From contig NZ_JACJLE010000006.1 of the NCBI RefSeq assembly GCF_016901995.1, positions 1 to 64,000 of the forward strand: a DNA stretch of 64,000 bases, given 5' to 3'. The stretch comes from Bacteroides caecigallinarum (GTDB lineage: Bacteria > Bacteroidota > Bacteroidia > Bacteroidales > Bacteroidaceae). Position 1 is the first letter of the stretch. Each line of letters opens with the position of its first letter. Both the position numbers and the translations under genes were made by a program. This document shows positions 35,402-44,224 of this stretch, piece by piece. The notes under the pieces were generated by a model that searched no databases, was not told the origin of the DNA, and was given only the letters and a program-made list of their open reading frames with translations.

Positions 35402-36199
35402 TCAAATTTCCCGCATTATTCTACGGGTGCTTTCATTTGCGCTACGTGAAAAGTTCCTGTCATTCGGTTTTCTGACATTGCTCCTTTTCTCCTTTCTTTC
35501 GTTGCGTCGTTCGTATCTGTCATGCTTGTCATTGTCATGCTTTGGCGGACGTGACACTGACGGAGGAATAGGTCGTGACGGCGGACACACCTGACGTGGC
35601 GGACGTAACGGAGGTTCAGGTCTTCCAAAATCATGCGGTCTGTGTTCCGGGCGACACTGATAATGTCCCGCATATACCTTGTGGTTATAATACTTTCTGA
35701 AATTCTTCTTATAATAACTTACTCCACCACAATGTGCACGTGCGTGTGCTCCTCTGTAAGTATAATAGTGCGGAGGCAATCCGTAATAGTAAAAACGTCT
35801 GTCTGGATAAACTTTATATACACGTACATAACATACATTATTCATTGCATATATAGGACGGAAAAAATAGTCTATCGACATGAATTTCACATATGCCGTA
35901 TTCGACAATATCCATCTCAGGTCATCGTTTCTCTCGTCAAGATACCTGTAGTACGCATCCATGGCTCTGGCATCCGCCCTTGACAAAGCCGCCAGATAAG
36001 GATCGACATTACTGAAAAAGTCGAAATTGATCTCATACAAATCATTATACTGACGTTCGTTCAACTTCAGTTCGAATGCCATCCTGTCAGTCAGGAAGCG
36101 GGCATTAACCCTGACGTCGCCCAAATCGAAGGCACCGGCAGGCAACACAAACATAAAGGCTGCAACTGCCATAATCATTAAACAAAATCTTCTCTTCAT
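35402..36199 (-). CDS. secreted Arg/Pro/Tyr-rich hypothetical protein
   Basis: A 265-residue secreted protein with a clear signal peptide (MKRRFCLMIMAVAAFMFVLPAGAF). Residues about 30-110 are helical (LTDRMAFELKLNERQYNDLYEINFDF), recalling the LTxxQ-type repeat of Spy/CpxP-like periplasmic proteins, though I cannot confirm it. Residues 110-180 are Tyr-rich. The C-terminal about 85 residues are Pro/Arg/His-rich with runs such as PPRQVCPPSRPIPPSVSRPP, then a highly charged Arg/Lys/Asp tail. Low complexity suggests a flexible tail that may bind polyanions. No function assigned. Confidence 0.65.
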   Translation of the reverse strand: MKRRFCLMIMAVAAFMFVLPAGAFDLGDVRVNARFLTDRMAFELKLNERQYNDLYEINFDFFSNVDPYLAALSRADARAMDAYYRYLDERNDDLRWILSNTAYVKFMSIDYFFRPIYAMNNVCYVRVYKVYPDRRFYYYGLPPHYYTYRGAHARAHCGGVSYYKKNFRKYYNHKVYAGHYQCRPEHRPHDFGRPEPPLRPPRQVCPPSRPIPPSVSRPPKHDNDKHDRYERRNERKEKRSNVRKPNDRNFSRSANESTRRIMREI

Positions 36200-36325
36200 A
36201 ATCTTACCGTTTTAATTTCCTGATACAAAAATAGGAGGATAAAAATCCCCCTACAACAGAATATTCCCAAACGTTTTTAGGAATGTTCCTACATGACATA
36301 GGATAAATCCTATATACTGCTATTA

Positions 36326-37165
36326 TCAGGCCAGACGTATTCCCTGTTCACCTTCGAGAACAATCAGGCGCTTCTTGTACAAGTCACCCACAGCCTTCTT
36401 GAAGGTCTTCTTGCTTACCCCGAAAGTGCTGTATATCACGTCTGCGTCAGTCTTGTCGTTCAATGGTGTAGAACCACCGTTACTACGGATATATTCCAAA
36501 AGAGTATCTGCAAAGTCTTCCACCTTTTTCACTCCACCTTTCTGAAGTTCAAGGTCAATCTTGCCGTCAGGACGTACCTGCTTTATGTATGCATGCATCT
36601 TCATGCCTGTACGCACATCGGTAAATATCTCGTTCTTGAAAATCATACCACCGAACTTATTGTCAACAATTACCTTGAATCCCAAATCTGTCTTCTGCCA
36701 TATAAGGACCTCCACCTCATCGCCAGGATTATATTCCGGCATATCCTTCGAAAGGAACTTTTCTATTTTCGCCGATGCCACTATACGATAGCTGTCCTCG
36801 TCAAGATGTACATGAACTACATACGAATTTCCTTTTATCATCTTCATGTTCTGCTCGCGGAAAGGTACGAAAAGGTCTTTCATAAGTCCCCAGTCAAGGA
36901 AAGCACCATACTGGTTCACCCATGCCACTTCCAGACATGCAAACTCGCCCACCTTAACGTAAGGTTGCAATGTAGTTGCAATCAGGCGTTCGTCCATATC
37001 GAGATAAATAAACACATTCAGTACGTCACCAGGCTTGCATCCCTGAGGTACATAACGTGTAGGCAACAATATTTCTCCATCTTCGCTACCATCAAGGTAA
37101 ACCCCGAAATCAACTTCCTTTACGACTTCCAGAAGGTTGTATTCTCCCAATCTAATATGACTCAT
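36326..37165 (-). CDS. cvfB: CvfB-like S1 RNA-binding protein
   Basis: A 279-residue cytoplasmic protein of the CvfB/YitL family: tandem S1-like beta-barrels (about 5-60, 70-135 and 145-210) and a C-terminal winged helix (DTLLEYIRSNGGSTPLNDKTDADVIYSTFGVSKKTFKKAVGDLYKKRLI). It begins IRLGEYNLLEVVKEVDFGVYLDG and carries VNQYGAFLDWGLMKDLFVPFREQ, both typical of the family. CvfB binds RNA and affects virulence regulation in staphylococci, from established knowledge; its role in Bacteroidetes is unclear. It is probably co-transcribed after lolD and tcdA on the same strand. Confidence 0.88.
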   Translation of the reverse strand: MSHIRLGEYNLLEVVKEVDFGVYLDGSEDGEILLPTRYVPQGCKPGDVLNVFIYLDMDERLIATTLQPYVKVGEFACLEVAWVNQYGAFLDWGLMKDLFVPFREQNMKMIKGNSYVVHVHLDEDSYRIVASAKIEKFLSKDMPEYNPGDEVEVLIWQKTDLGFKVIVDNKFGGMIFKNEIFTDVRTGMKMHAYIKQVRPDGKIDLELQKGGVKKVEDFADTLLEYIRSNGGSTPLNDKTDADVIYSTFGVSKKTFKKAVGDLYKKRLIVLEGEQGIRLA

Positions 37166-37174
37166 AATTATATA

Positions 37175-37207
37175 TAGTTGTTAGTTGTTGGTTTATAGTT
37201 GTTGGTT
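37175..37207. repeat. TAGTTGTTGGTT low-complexity tract
   Basis: TAGTTGTTAGTTGTTGGTTTA is followed by TAGTTGTTGGTT. Same family as 6672-6713, in the gap between lolD and cvfB. Confidence 0.6.
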
Positions 37208-37856
37208 AAACAATCCTTCCATCCAGCATGTGAATAGTCCGGTCAGTCTGGCCGGCAAGTCCTTCATCATGAGTTACTATTACGAAAGTCTGCCCCAGCT
37301 TATCGCGCAATTCAAAGAACAGATTGTGTAGTTCCTCCTTATTCTTAGTGTCAAGGCTTCCCGAAGGTTCATCAGCCAACACTACAGCCGGATTGTTTAT
37401 CAAAGCCCTTGCCACAGCCACACGCTGTTTCTCTCCACCCGAGAGTTCTGCCGGCTTATGTGATGCACGGTCTGACAATCCTAAAAAGTTCAGCATTTCA
37501 AGTGCCTGCTTGCGAGCATCTGTAGCTGAAACTCCTTTAATCAAGGCAGGAATAGTGACATTCTCCAATGCAGTAAACTCAGGCAGCAACTGATGAAACT
37601 GAAAAACGAAACCTATCTCCTTATTCCTGAACGCAGACAGTTCTTTCTCTTTCATGCGGCTTACGTCAGTACCGTTTATAATTACCCTACCCGAATCAGC
37701 TCTGTCAAGAGTGCCTATTATCTGAAGAAGCGTGGTTTTTCCCGCTCCACTCGGTCCTACAATACTCACGACCTCACCTTTATCAATATTCAAGTCTATA
37801 CCTTTCAACACCTGAAGTTGTCCAAAACTTTTCGTTATTCCTTCTATCTCTATCAT
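37206..37856 (-). CDS. lolD: LolD-like lipoprotein-releasing ABC ATPase
   Basis: A 216-residue ATPase of the LolD/MacB branch. Walker [11 protein letters not shown]-loop [16 protein letters not shown], signature [15 protein letters not shown], Walker [13 protein letters not shown] and H-loop VTHDEG are intact. [14 protein letters not shown] is typical of LolD, which powers release of lipoproteins from the inner membrane with LolC/E-type permeases. No permease gene is adjacent, as is common for Bacteroidetes lolD. It lies 13 bases after tcdA on the same strand. Confidence 0.88.
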   Translation of the reverse strand: MIEIEGITKSFGQLQVLKGIDLNIDKGEVVSIVGPSGAGKTTLLQIIGTLDRADSGRVIINGTDVSRMKEKELSAFRNKEIGFVFQFHQLLPEFTALENVTIPALIKGVSATDARKQALEMLNFLGLSDRASHKPAELSGGEKQRVAVARALINNPAVVLADEPSGSLDTKNKEELHNLFFELRDKLGQTFVIVTHDEGLAGQTDRTIHMLDGRIV

Positions 37857-37869
37857 ATCTCAGGAATGT

Positions 37870-38595
37870 TTAGATTCTCTTTATCACATATTCAGCCAGA
37901 TAACACCCGAACACCGCCGGCATATAGCTCACAGTGCCTGTAGTCGATTTTTTATTCTGCTCGTCATCTACCAATACGACGGCATTCGTATCTGCTTGCT
38001 CTGTACTGAACACCACCGGCAATTTCCGCTTCATCCCCATTTTCTGCAAACGTTTTCTCACAGCCTTGCTAAGTCCGCAATGGTAAGTCTCCCATAAATC
38101 GGCAAATCTGACCTGCGTAATATCACTCTTGGCACCTGCCCCCATGCTGCTGACTATCTTTAGCCCTCGCTTCAAAGCATTATATATAAGATAACATTTC
38201 GGAGCCACGGTGTCAATGGCGTCAACAACAAAATCAAACCTTTCACTGTCCAGCAACTCCGTAATAGCTTCATCCTTCAAATATACAGGCAATACATCCA
38301 ATCGTATATCGGGATTAATATCGCGAAAACGTGTGGCAAGCACATCTGCCTTGTATTGCCCCAACGTGGAATGAAGTGCCGGAAGCTGACGGTTAATATT
38401 GGTAGGCTGCACGGTATCGGCATCTACTATAGTCATGTGCCCTATGCCTGCACGGCACAACATCTCGGCAGCATACGCCCCTACTCCTCCCAAACCTACC
38501 ACCAGTACATGGGCACGGCGTAACCGCTCCGTTTTTTCTCTTCCCAGCAACAGTTCCGTGCGCTGCTGCCAATTTACGAATTCTTTTTGAACCAT
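37870..38595 (-). CDS. tcdA: tRNA threonylcarbamoyladenosine dehydratase
   Basis: A 241-residue E1-like enzyme (TcdA/CsdL) that cyclises t6A37 in tRNA to ct6A using ATP. The nucleotide site is VLVVGLGGVGAYAAEMLCRAGIG (about residues 30-52), followed by VDADTVQPTNINRQLPA, the E1 motif with the conserved Arg, and VVDAIDTVAPKCYLI. Length is slightly shorter than the E. coli enzyme. The start overlaps the end of the upstream antiporter gene by 22 bases, implying translational coupling. No csdA/csdE genes are near. Confidence 0.9.
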   Translation of the reverse strand: MVQKEFVNWQQRTELLLGREKTERLRRAHVLVVGLGGVGAYAAEMLCRAGIGHMTIVDADTVQPTNINRQLPALHSTLGQYKADVLATRFRDINPDIRLDVLPVYLKDEAITELLDSERFDFVVDAIDTVAPKCYLIYNALKRGLKIVSSMGAGAKSDITQVRFADLWETYHCGLSKAVRKRLQKMGMKRKLPVVFSTEQADTNAVVLVDDEQNKKSTTGTVSYMPAVFGCYLAEYVIKRI

Positions 38596-40721
38596 TTATA
38601 AATCCAATTACCTACTTTATCATAATATTGCGTCTCTGCCCATCCGTGCGGGTCGGAGAAAGAAAGACTCTCGTTAGGATCGCCTTTTTGTTCAGGATAG
38701 AGCAGCATGATGCTGTTGTTATTGAAATATTTGGAGACCTGCGTCGGAAGTTTCTCGAAAGAAGAATCGTAAGAAATAGACCCGCACCTCGCACTTACAA
38801 TAACCAGCAGATGGTCGTAATTAACCTGCCCGGTCAACAACAACAAGTCTTCCCAATTCTCAAGTTCGGAATAAACGGTGCGCGTGTCCTTGAATTTCTT
38901 TTGTATAAAACCGCTGATGTATCCCAAAGTACGCAAAGGAGCATAAAAATGCACCCTGCACCCAAGCTGGCTGCTCAAACGGCACATATATGTTATCCAT
39001 CTGGTAAAACCGTGCTCGAACTCGGCTTTTGGAGGCACCGCCACAATTATTCGGCGCAACGTATTGACAGGTATCAGGAAACGCACAATCATCACTTGCA
39101 AATATGTATTCTTCAACAAATTCTCTGTCATGTTACCGAAAAAAGAGTCAACGATGCTCGCCTTATAATGCAAACCTATGATAATGTCAGTCGCATCACA
39201 TTCCTTTGCCGTATGAAGAATGCCTGTTGTTATGTTCAAATCAAAACGGCTAACAGTCTTCATCCGCACATTGGTTGACGCTGCTATCTGGGCCGCCCGC
39301 TCCAAGTTACGCTTGCTTCGCATTTCCTGCTTCACCGAATCGTTGTTGTCGTTGATGACACTAAGCGCAACCAAATTGTCGCTTATCTTTTCGTTGCGCA
39401 AGACCAACGCCAAACTCATCAAGCTTTCCAAAGTTTCCGGATTAGCTATAGGAACCAGGAAACGCTCTTTTTCATGCTCTTTGCCTTCATCCAAGCCTAC
39501 ATCGTCGCTCGTGGCAATCTGCTTGGCCGTGTGTTCGGTAATGAACGAACTGACAACACATGTCACCAATATAAGCAAAATCGTCCCGTTCAACACATCT
39601 TCGTTCAACAGCCGCTCACCGGAGGGAAGGATAATGTCGTAACCCACCAATACCGCCGCCAGAGTGGCCGCCGCCTGCGCGTTGCTCAGCCCGAACATCA
39701 ACTCACGCTCCACGGCACGCATCCGGAAAATCTTCTGAGTCAACCACGAAGCTATCCATTTCCCGACCAATGCCACCACAATCATCACAGAAGCTACCTT
39801 TATAGAATCTATATGCCCGAACAACACGTTTACGTTTATCAGCATGCCGACACCTATAAGGAAATAAGGGATGAACAACGCGTTACCCACAAACTCCAAA
39901 TGATTCATCAGCGGTGACACGTGAGGAATCAAACGGTTCAATACCAATCCGGCCAAGAACGCTCCCAATATACCTTCCATGCCAACGATTTCCATCAGTC
40001 CGGCACCAAGGAACACCATCGCCATGACAAAAATATATTGCACCACATTGTCACTATAACGGCGGAAGAACCAGCGGGCTATAGGCGGGAAAGTGTACAT
40101 AATGATGGCTCCAAGCACTAACACTTTCAACACCAGCCATACCCAGAACATATCCGAAGTCTCGCCTTTATACAGGCCGCCGATGACTGCCAACACAAGC
40201 AAAGTAAGGGTATCTGTCACCGCCGTACCCCCTACCGCGATACCTACAGCCCGATGGCGGTTTATGCCGTAACGGATGACAATGGGGTAAGCGATAAGAG
40301 TATGCGACGCATACATACTGGCAAGCAATACCGAAGAGACGACTCCATAGCCCAAGATGTTTACATTGGTCCAAAAACCGATGCCCAACGGAATGACGAA
40401 GGCCAACAACCCCAATACCATCGCTTTTCCACGTATGCTCTTGAAGTCCTCCATATTCATTTCCAGACCGGCAAGGAACATGATATAATACAGTCCTACT
40501 TTCCCGAACAGTTCAAAGCTGCTGTCGCGCGCCAGGATATTAAATCCATGCTCACCGATAACGACTCCGGCCAATATCATTCCTATGATGTGCGGAATAT
40601 GCAGTTTTTCCAAGATAATAGGAGCAAGCAATATGATTACCAGCACCAAAAAGAAAATCCACGTCGGGTCTGTTATGGGGAAATGAAAATCAAGGTCTAG
40701 TAAATTGAGCAAATCTTTCAT
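38574..40721 (-). CDS. cation:proton antiporter with USP-like C-terminus
   Basis: A 715-residue inner-membrane antiporter. Residues about 20-410 form the Na/H exchanger fold (PHIIGMILAGVVIGEHGF, AGLEMNMEDFKSIRGKA, GGTAVTDTLTLLVLA, EGILGAFLAGLVLNRLIPH). Residues about 430-690 are cytoplasmic and look like two universal-stress-protein-type domains (RFLVPIANPETLESLMSLALVLR; DATDIIIGLHYKASIVDSFFGNMTENLL). It probably exchanges Na+ or K+ for H+ with nucleotide sensing. It is unlike the RCK_C-type antiporter at 12338-14590, so two regulatory types coexist. It heads the antiporter-tcdA-lolD-cvfB run. Confidence 0.85.
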   Translation of the reverse strand: MKDLLNLLDLDFHFPITDPTWIFFLVLVIILLAPIILEKLHIPHIIGMILAGVVIGEHGFNILARDSSFELFGKVGLYYIMFLAGLEMNMEDFKSIRGKAMVLGLLAFVIPLGIGFWTNVNILGYGVVSSVLLASMYASHTLIAYPIVIRYGINRHRAVGIAVGGTAVTDTLTLLVLAVIGGLYKGETSDMFWVWLVLKVLVLGAIIMYTFPPIARWFFRRYSDNVVQYIFVMAMVFLGAGLMEIVGMEGILGAFLAGLVLNRLIPHVSPLMNHLEFVGNALFIPYFLIGVGMLINVNVLFGHIDSIKVASVMIVVALVGKWIASWLTQKIFRMRAVERELMFGLSNAQAAATLAAVLVGYDIILPSGERLLNEDVLNGTILLILVTCVVSSFITEHTAKQIATSDDVGLDEGKEHEKERFLVPIANPETLESLMSLALVLRNEKISDNLVALSVINDNNDSVKQEMRSKRNLERAAQIAASTNVRMKTVSRFDLNITTGILHTAKECDATDIIIGLHYKASIVDSFFGNMTENLLKNTYLQVMIVRFLIPVNTLRRIIVAVPPKAEFEHGFTRWITYMCRLSSQLGCRVHFYAPLRTLGYISGFIQKKFKDTRTVYSELENWEDLLLLTGQVNYDHLLVIVSARCGSISYDSSFEKLPTQVSKYFNNNSIMLLYPEQKGDPNESLSFSDPHGWAETQYYDKVGNWIYKWFKKNS

Positions 40722-40803
40722 AAATTCGTATCGTAATTTTTCATTTATTGAACAAAAATAGAAAAAAAATTCCGAGTTTCAATATTTATCAGTCAGAATG
40801 TTT

Positions 40804-40811
40804 TATTTTTG
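40804..40811 (+). promoter_or_regulatory. -7 element before asd
   Basis: TATTTTTG fits TAnnTTTG but lies about 92 bases before the start codon, giving a leader of about 85 bases. I see no riboswitch fold by eye. Confidence 0.4.
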
Positions 40812-40902
40812 CAGTCTAAATAATAACAAACGATACAATACGACTAAAATTTACGAATATATAATAGTTAGGGAAATATTAACTTAATAGATTTATAAAG
40901 AC

Positions 40903-41913
40903 ATGAAAGTAGCAATTGTTGGTGCGAGCGGAGCCGTAGGACAAGAGTTCCTGAGAGTGCTCGAAGAAAGAGATTTTCCTTTAGATGAATTAGTTTTGTT
41001 CGGTTCCTCACGTAGTGCAGGACGAAAATACACATTCCGTGGAAAAGAAATCGAAGTCAAACTTCTGCAGCACAACGATGATTTTAAAGGTGTTGACATT
41101 GCCTTTACTTCTGCCGGTGCTGGTACTTCAAAAGAATTTGCGGAAACAATCACCAAGTACGGAGCGGTAATGATAGACAATTCAAGTGCTTTCCGTATGG
41201 ATAACGACATTCCATTGGTAGTTCCTGAAGTTAACGCAGAGGATGCATTGAACCGCCCTCGCGGTATCATCGCAAACCCTAACTGTACTACTATACAGAT
41301 GGTTGTGGCACTTAAAGCCATCGAAAACCTGACACATATCAAACGTGTTCACGTATCAACATACCAGGCAGCCAGCGGTGCAGGTGCAGCAGCTATGGAC
41401 GAACTTTATGAGCAGTATCGTCAGGTATTGGCAAACGAACCTGTAAAAGTTGAAAAGTTCGCTTACCAGCTTGCCTTCAACCTGATTCCTCAGATTGACG
41501 TGTTCACAGATAACGGATATACAAAAGAAGAAATGAAGATGTATAACGAAACACGCAAGATCATGCACTCTGACGTTAAGGTTAGTGCAACATGTGTACG
41601 TGTTCCTGCTCTTCGTTCACATTCTGAAAGCATCTGGATTGAAACAGAACGTCCAGTATCAGTAGAAGAGGCTCGCGAAGCATTCTCAAAAGGTGAAGGA
41701 CTTGTTTTGATGGACAACCCTGCTGAAAAAGAATATCCTATGCCATTGTTCCTTGCTGGCAAGGATCCTGTTTACGTTGGTCGTATCCGTAAGGATTTGG
41801 CAGACGAAAACGGACTTACATTCTGGATTGTAGGCGACCAGATAAAGAAAGGTGCCGCTCTCAATGCAGTACAGATTGCAGAATATCTGATAAAAGTCAA
41901 GAATATAGGATAA
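40903..41913 (+). CDS. asd: aspartate-semialdehyde dehydrogenase
   Basis: A 336-residue cytoplasmic NADPH enzyme converting aspartyl phosphate to aspartate semialdehyde, the branch point to lysine/diaminopimelate, threonine and methionine. The start [26 protein letters not shown] is the dinucleotide-binding loop. [18 protein letters not shown] carries the catalytic Cys, [15 protein letters not shown] follows, and [17 protein letters not shown] has the substrate-binding Arg and catalytic His. Length is typical of the ASD family (Gram-positive-like subgroup). It is monocistronic with a strong terminator. Confidence 0.96.
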   Translation: MKVAIVGASGAVGQEFLRVLEERDFPLDELVLFGSSRSAGRKYTFRGKEIEVKLLQHNDDFKGVDIAFTSAGAGTSKEFAETITKYGAVMIDNSSAFRMDNDIPLVVPEVNAEDALNRPRGIIANPNCTTIQMVVALKAIENLTHIKRVHVSTYQAASGAGAAAMDELYEQYRQVLANEPVKVEKFAYQLAFNLIPQIDVFTDNGYTKEEMKMYNETRKIMHSDVKVSATCVRVPALRSHSESIWIETERPVSVEEAREAFSKGEGLVLMDNPAEKEYPMPLFLAGKDPVYVGRIRKDLADENGLTFWIVGDQIKKGAALNAVQIAEYLIKVKNIG

Positions 41914-41933
41914 TCGATTATATTCTAAAACAG

Positions 41934-41974
41934 AAAAGGAGGTTTCAGTTCTATTCGGCTGAAACCTCCTTTTT
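41934..41974 (+). terminator. terminator of asd
   Basis: AAAAGGAGGTTTCAG (41934-41948) pairs perfectly with CTGAAACCTCCTTTT (41959-41973) around a 10-base loop, followed by T residues. Confidence 0.9.
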
Positions 41975-41997
41975 GTATATAAAAATTCCGAGTGATA

Positions 41998-42101
41998 ATT
42001 CTATAAAAAAACGCACTGTCGTTTTAAGTAAAACGTGCCCGCGTTTTAATTGAAGCGTGCGCACATTTAAGGTCAAACGTGCGCACGCTTTATATTGAGT
42101 T
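41998..42101. repeat. 22-bp-period tandem imperfect palindromes
   Basis: Units start at 41998 (decayed), 42020, 42042, 42064 and 42086, exactly 22 bp apart. Each pairs a 16-bp dyad (CGTTTTAAGTAAAACG, CGTTTTAATTGAAGCG and decayed forms) with a six-base spacer (cactgt, tgcccg, tgcgca, tgcgca). Same architecture as 9493-9574. Confidence 0.8.
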
Positions 42102-42124
42102 CTAAAAGCCAAAAATACGGACAT

Positions 42125-42186
42125 AAAAAAAGGAGTACCGCTGTACTCCAACCTTTATTAACCTTAAATCTAATACTATGAAAAAC
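42125..42186 (-). ncRNA. candidate small RNA, about 60 nt
   Basis: The minus strand carries a compact transcription unit in a gene-free region: a good promoter (42193-42223), about 35 nt of AT-rich sequence, and a terminator hairpin GGAGTACAGCGGTACTCC (42132-42149) followed by seven T residues. The expected start is near 42186 and the end near 42125. On the plus strand the same bases hold only a seven-codon reading frame without a promoter, so the minus-strand RNA explains them better. It may belong to a dispersed Bacteroides small-RNA family; I cannot verify this without a search. Confidence 0.6.
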
Positions 42187-42192
42187 ACAGTA

Positions 42193-42223
42193 CAAAGATA
42201 AGGAGTAAAATTTAATCTGCAAT
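42193..42223 (-). promoter_or_regulatory. promoter of the candidate small RNA
   Basis: On the minus strand: ATTG (42220-42223), a 19-base spacer, and TATCTTTG (42193-42200). The -7 box is a perfect TAnnTTTG match, the -33 box matches three of four, and the spacing is ideal. Confidence 0.65.
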
Positions 42224-42325
42224 TTTTTCAAGAGAAAAAGTATGTTTTATAACACGATTTACAAGCCATATATCTTTATTAACAAAAACAGAACATTACC
42301 GCCAATGTTTGTAACAAATATGTAT

Positions 42326-42333
42326 TATATTTG
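42326..42333 (+). promoter_or_regulatory. -7 element before the PUL regulator
   Basis: TATATTTG is a full TAnnTTTG match 36 bases before the ATG at 42370. A TTTG at 42308 is only 14 bases upstream, too close for a -33 box. Confidence 0.45.
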
Positions 42334-42369
42334 TACGATTATTAATATTAACCATATATTACTCCAATC

Positions 42370-43977
42370 ATGAGAAATTACTCTATTGCCATAATATTCA
42401 TATTTATAAGCTCGTTATTCAATATTCTTGCAGCAAACAGTGATGTTAAAAACACAATAAAAAAGGCAGAAGACGGACTTTACACAAACCCGAGACAAAC
42501 AGTATTCCTTGCATCAAAAGCACTTACAGAAACTGATGATGAAAACGATATAGTCAGATTGTTGTTTACAAAAGCACAGGCAGAAAGACTATTAGGCAAT
42601 TTTGATGAAAGTCTAAATTCTCTATATAAAATAAATCTTGAATCATTAAATGAAACTGATATTAAGGGCGAAATATATAATTTAATGGCACTAAATTATT
42701 GTAATCTATCAGATTATCAAAAAGCTATCGAACTTAATGACAAAGCCATATCAATATTTAAAATAAATAACGATTCTATCAGATTGGCATATGCATATAA
42801 TAACAAAGGAATAATTCATAACCACATGTCAGAAGACACACAAACTGAGAAATTTTTATTGGAAGCATTAAGAATCAACAGAGCATTGAGAAACATTAAG
42901 GGAATATCTGCCAATCTAAACAACTTATGTTTATACCACGGAAACTTATCGCAACAAAAAGAATACATACAAGAAGCTATAATAATAAACAAGAACCTTG
43001 ATGCCAAATGGGCACTGGCAGAAAACTATAATAATCTGGGAAGATTATATATTTACGAAAAGAACTACGAAAACGCAAATACCGCACTGAAAAAAGCATA
43101 TACTATAGCCAACGAAATCGGCGCTAAAGGTATAGTCTGCGATAACTATGAATATCTCTCCAGATTAAATGCACAATCAGGTAACTATCAGAAAGCCTTT
43201 GAATATCAAACAAAACTTAACTCTCTAAAACAGGAACTCCAAAGCGAAAACAATCTCAGAAAAATAGAATTAAACATCGCCGAAGAGAGATTAAAAGAAG
43301 TAATAAGGGAAAACGAAATTAAAAAACAAGAATACGAAATACAAAAACTGGAAAGAAACATATACGGGATTATTATTATATTCAGCCTGATAACCGTCAT
43401 TACCATTTTGTTGACTCAACGTTCTAAAAGGAAAAAGAAACTGACCTTAATTAAAGCACAATATAAACTGGAACAGTCCCAACATGAAATAGCACGGCAG
43501 AAAATGGAATTGCAGAATATGGAATTACAGAATGCCCAACTTACATTAGAAAACAATAAACAACAAATGACCAATATGGCCGCTTTCCTGAAAAGCAGAA
43601 ACGAATTGCTGGAAAAAATAAAAGAACTAATAAAGCAAGGATATAAACTGAACGGAAGTGAGACAACTATACATTTAAAGAAAATAAATGCAATAATTAC
43701 TCAGTACCAAAACAATGACAAGACTAATAGTGTCACATTAAAAAGCACGGAAGACATAAATAATGAATTCATTGAAAGACTGGAAAAGAGACATCCAAAC
43801 TTAACCCAAGGTGAAAAACACCTGGCATGTCTGCTAAGAACAGACATGTCCGCAAAAGAAATTGCAATTATTACAGGTACTACACCAAAAACCATAAACA
43901 TGAATAGATACCGACTAAGAAAGGCACTAAACTTAAGCAATGAAACAGACCTTTCGGAATACATAAAGCAAATCTAG
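42370..43977 (+). CDS. TPR transmembrane regulator with C-terminal HTH
   Basis: A 535-residue protein likely to control the adjacent PUL. Signal-like N-terminus (IAIIFIFISSLFNILAANS), TPR repeats over about residues 40-290 (YQKAIELNDKAISIFKINND; AENYNNLGRLYIYEKNYENA), a coiled coil, one membrane helix (IYGIIIIFSLITVITILL, about 331-348), another coiled coil, and a LuxR-like HTH at the end (LTQGEKHLACLLRTDMSAKEIAIITGTTPKTINMNRYRLRKAL). TPRs would face the periplasm and the HTH the cytoplasm, so a glycan or peptide signal could be relayed to DNA. Same layout as 10654-12216. It lies 247 bases upstream of susC. Confidence 0.8.
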   Translation: MRNYSIAIIFIFISSLFNILAANSDVKNTIKKAEDGLYTNPRQTVFLASKALTETDDENDIVRLLFTKAQAERLLGNFDESLNSLYKINLESLNETDIKGEIYNLMALNYCNLSDYQKAIELNDKAISIFKINNDSIRLAYAYNNKGIIHNHMSEDTQTEKFLLEALRINRALRNIKGISANLNNLCLYHGNLSQQKEYIQEAIIINKNLDAKWALAENYNNLGRLYIYEKNYENANTALKKAYTIANEIGAKGIVCDNYEYLSRLNAQSGNYQKAFEYQTKLNSLKQELQSENNLRKIELNIAEERLKEVIRENEIKKQEYEIQKLERNIYGIIIIFSLITVITILLTQRSKRKKKLTLIKAQYKLEQSQHEIARQKMELQNMELQNAQLTLENNKQQMTNMAAFLKSRNELLEKIKELIKQGYKLNGSETTIHLKKINAIITQYQNNDKTNSVTLKSTEDINNEFIERLEKRHPNLTQGEKHLACLLRTDMSAKEIAIITGTTPKTINMNRYRLRKALNLSNETDLSEYIKQI

Positions 43978-43996
43978 ACAAAGACAATAAGTTATA

Positions 43997-44096
43997 TACT
44001 TTGTAGATATACAATAAATAGTTAACACATTATTTATCAGCACATTAAAAACTACAATGTAGATTATTACCATATATAATAAATTACATTGTAGAT
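43997..44096 (+). promoter_or_regulatory. three operator-like repeats upstream of susC
   Basis: The pattern TAC-N2-TGTAGAT occurs at 43997-44008 (TACTTTGTAGAT), 44053-44064 (TACAATGTAGAT) and 44085-44096 (TACATTGTAGAT). The middle copy is part of a perfect palindrome (CTACAATGTAG). They end 19 bases before the susC -33 box, a position suited to an activator. The adjacent HTH regulator is the obvious candidate binder. Confidence 0.55.
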
Positions 44097-44115
44097 ATTT
44101 ATGAATATCACATTT

Positions 44116-44147
44116 CTTGTTTTAACACCACTAGATTAATAATTTTG
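44116..44147 (+). promoter_or_regulatory. promoter of the PUL
   Basis: CTTG (44116-44119), a 20-base spacer, TAATTTTG (44140-44147). The -7 box is a full match and -33 matches three of four. It gives a leader of about 70 bases before susC. Confidence 0.65.
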
Positions 44148-44224
44148 TGATAACGGCAAAGGTTAATTATTCATTTAATAGCCTTTACCATTAAACATTA
44201 TTATCTAACCTTAAAAAAACACAA

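Noticed and set aside
38628-39278. 216-codon plus-strand frame
   Set aside because: Antisense to the second antiporter; composition is that of a reverse-frame shadow.
42178-42201. Short plus-strand peptide (seven codons)
   Set aside because: No plus-strand promoter or ribosome site; the bases are better explained by the minus-strand RNA and its promoter.
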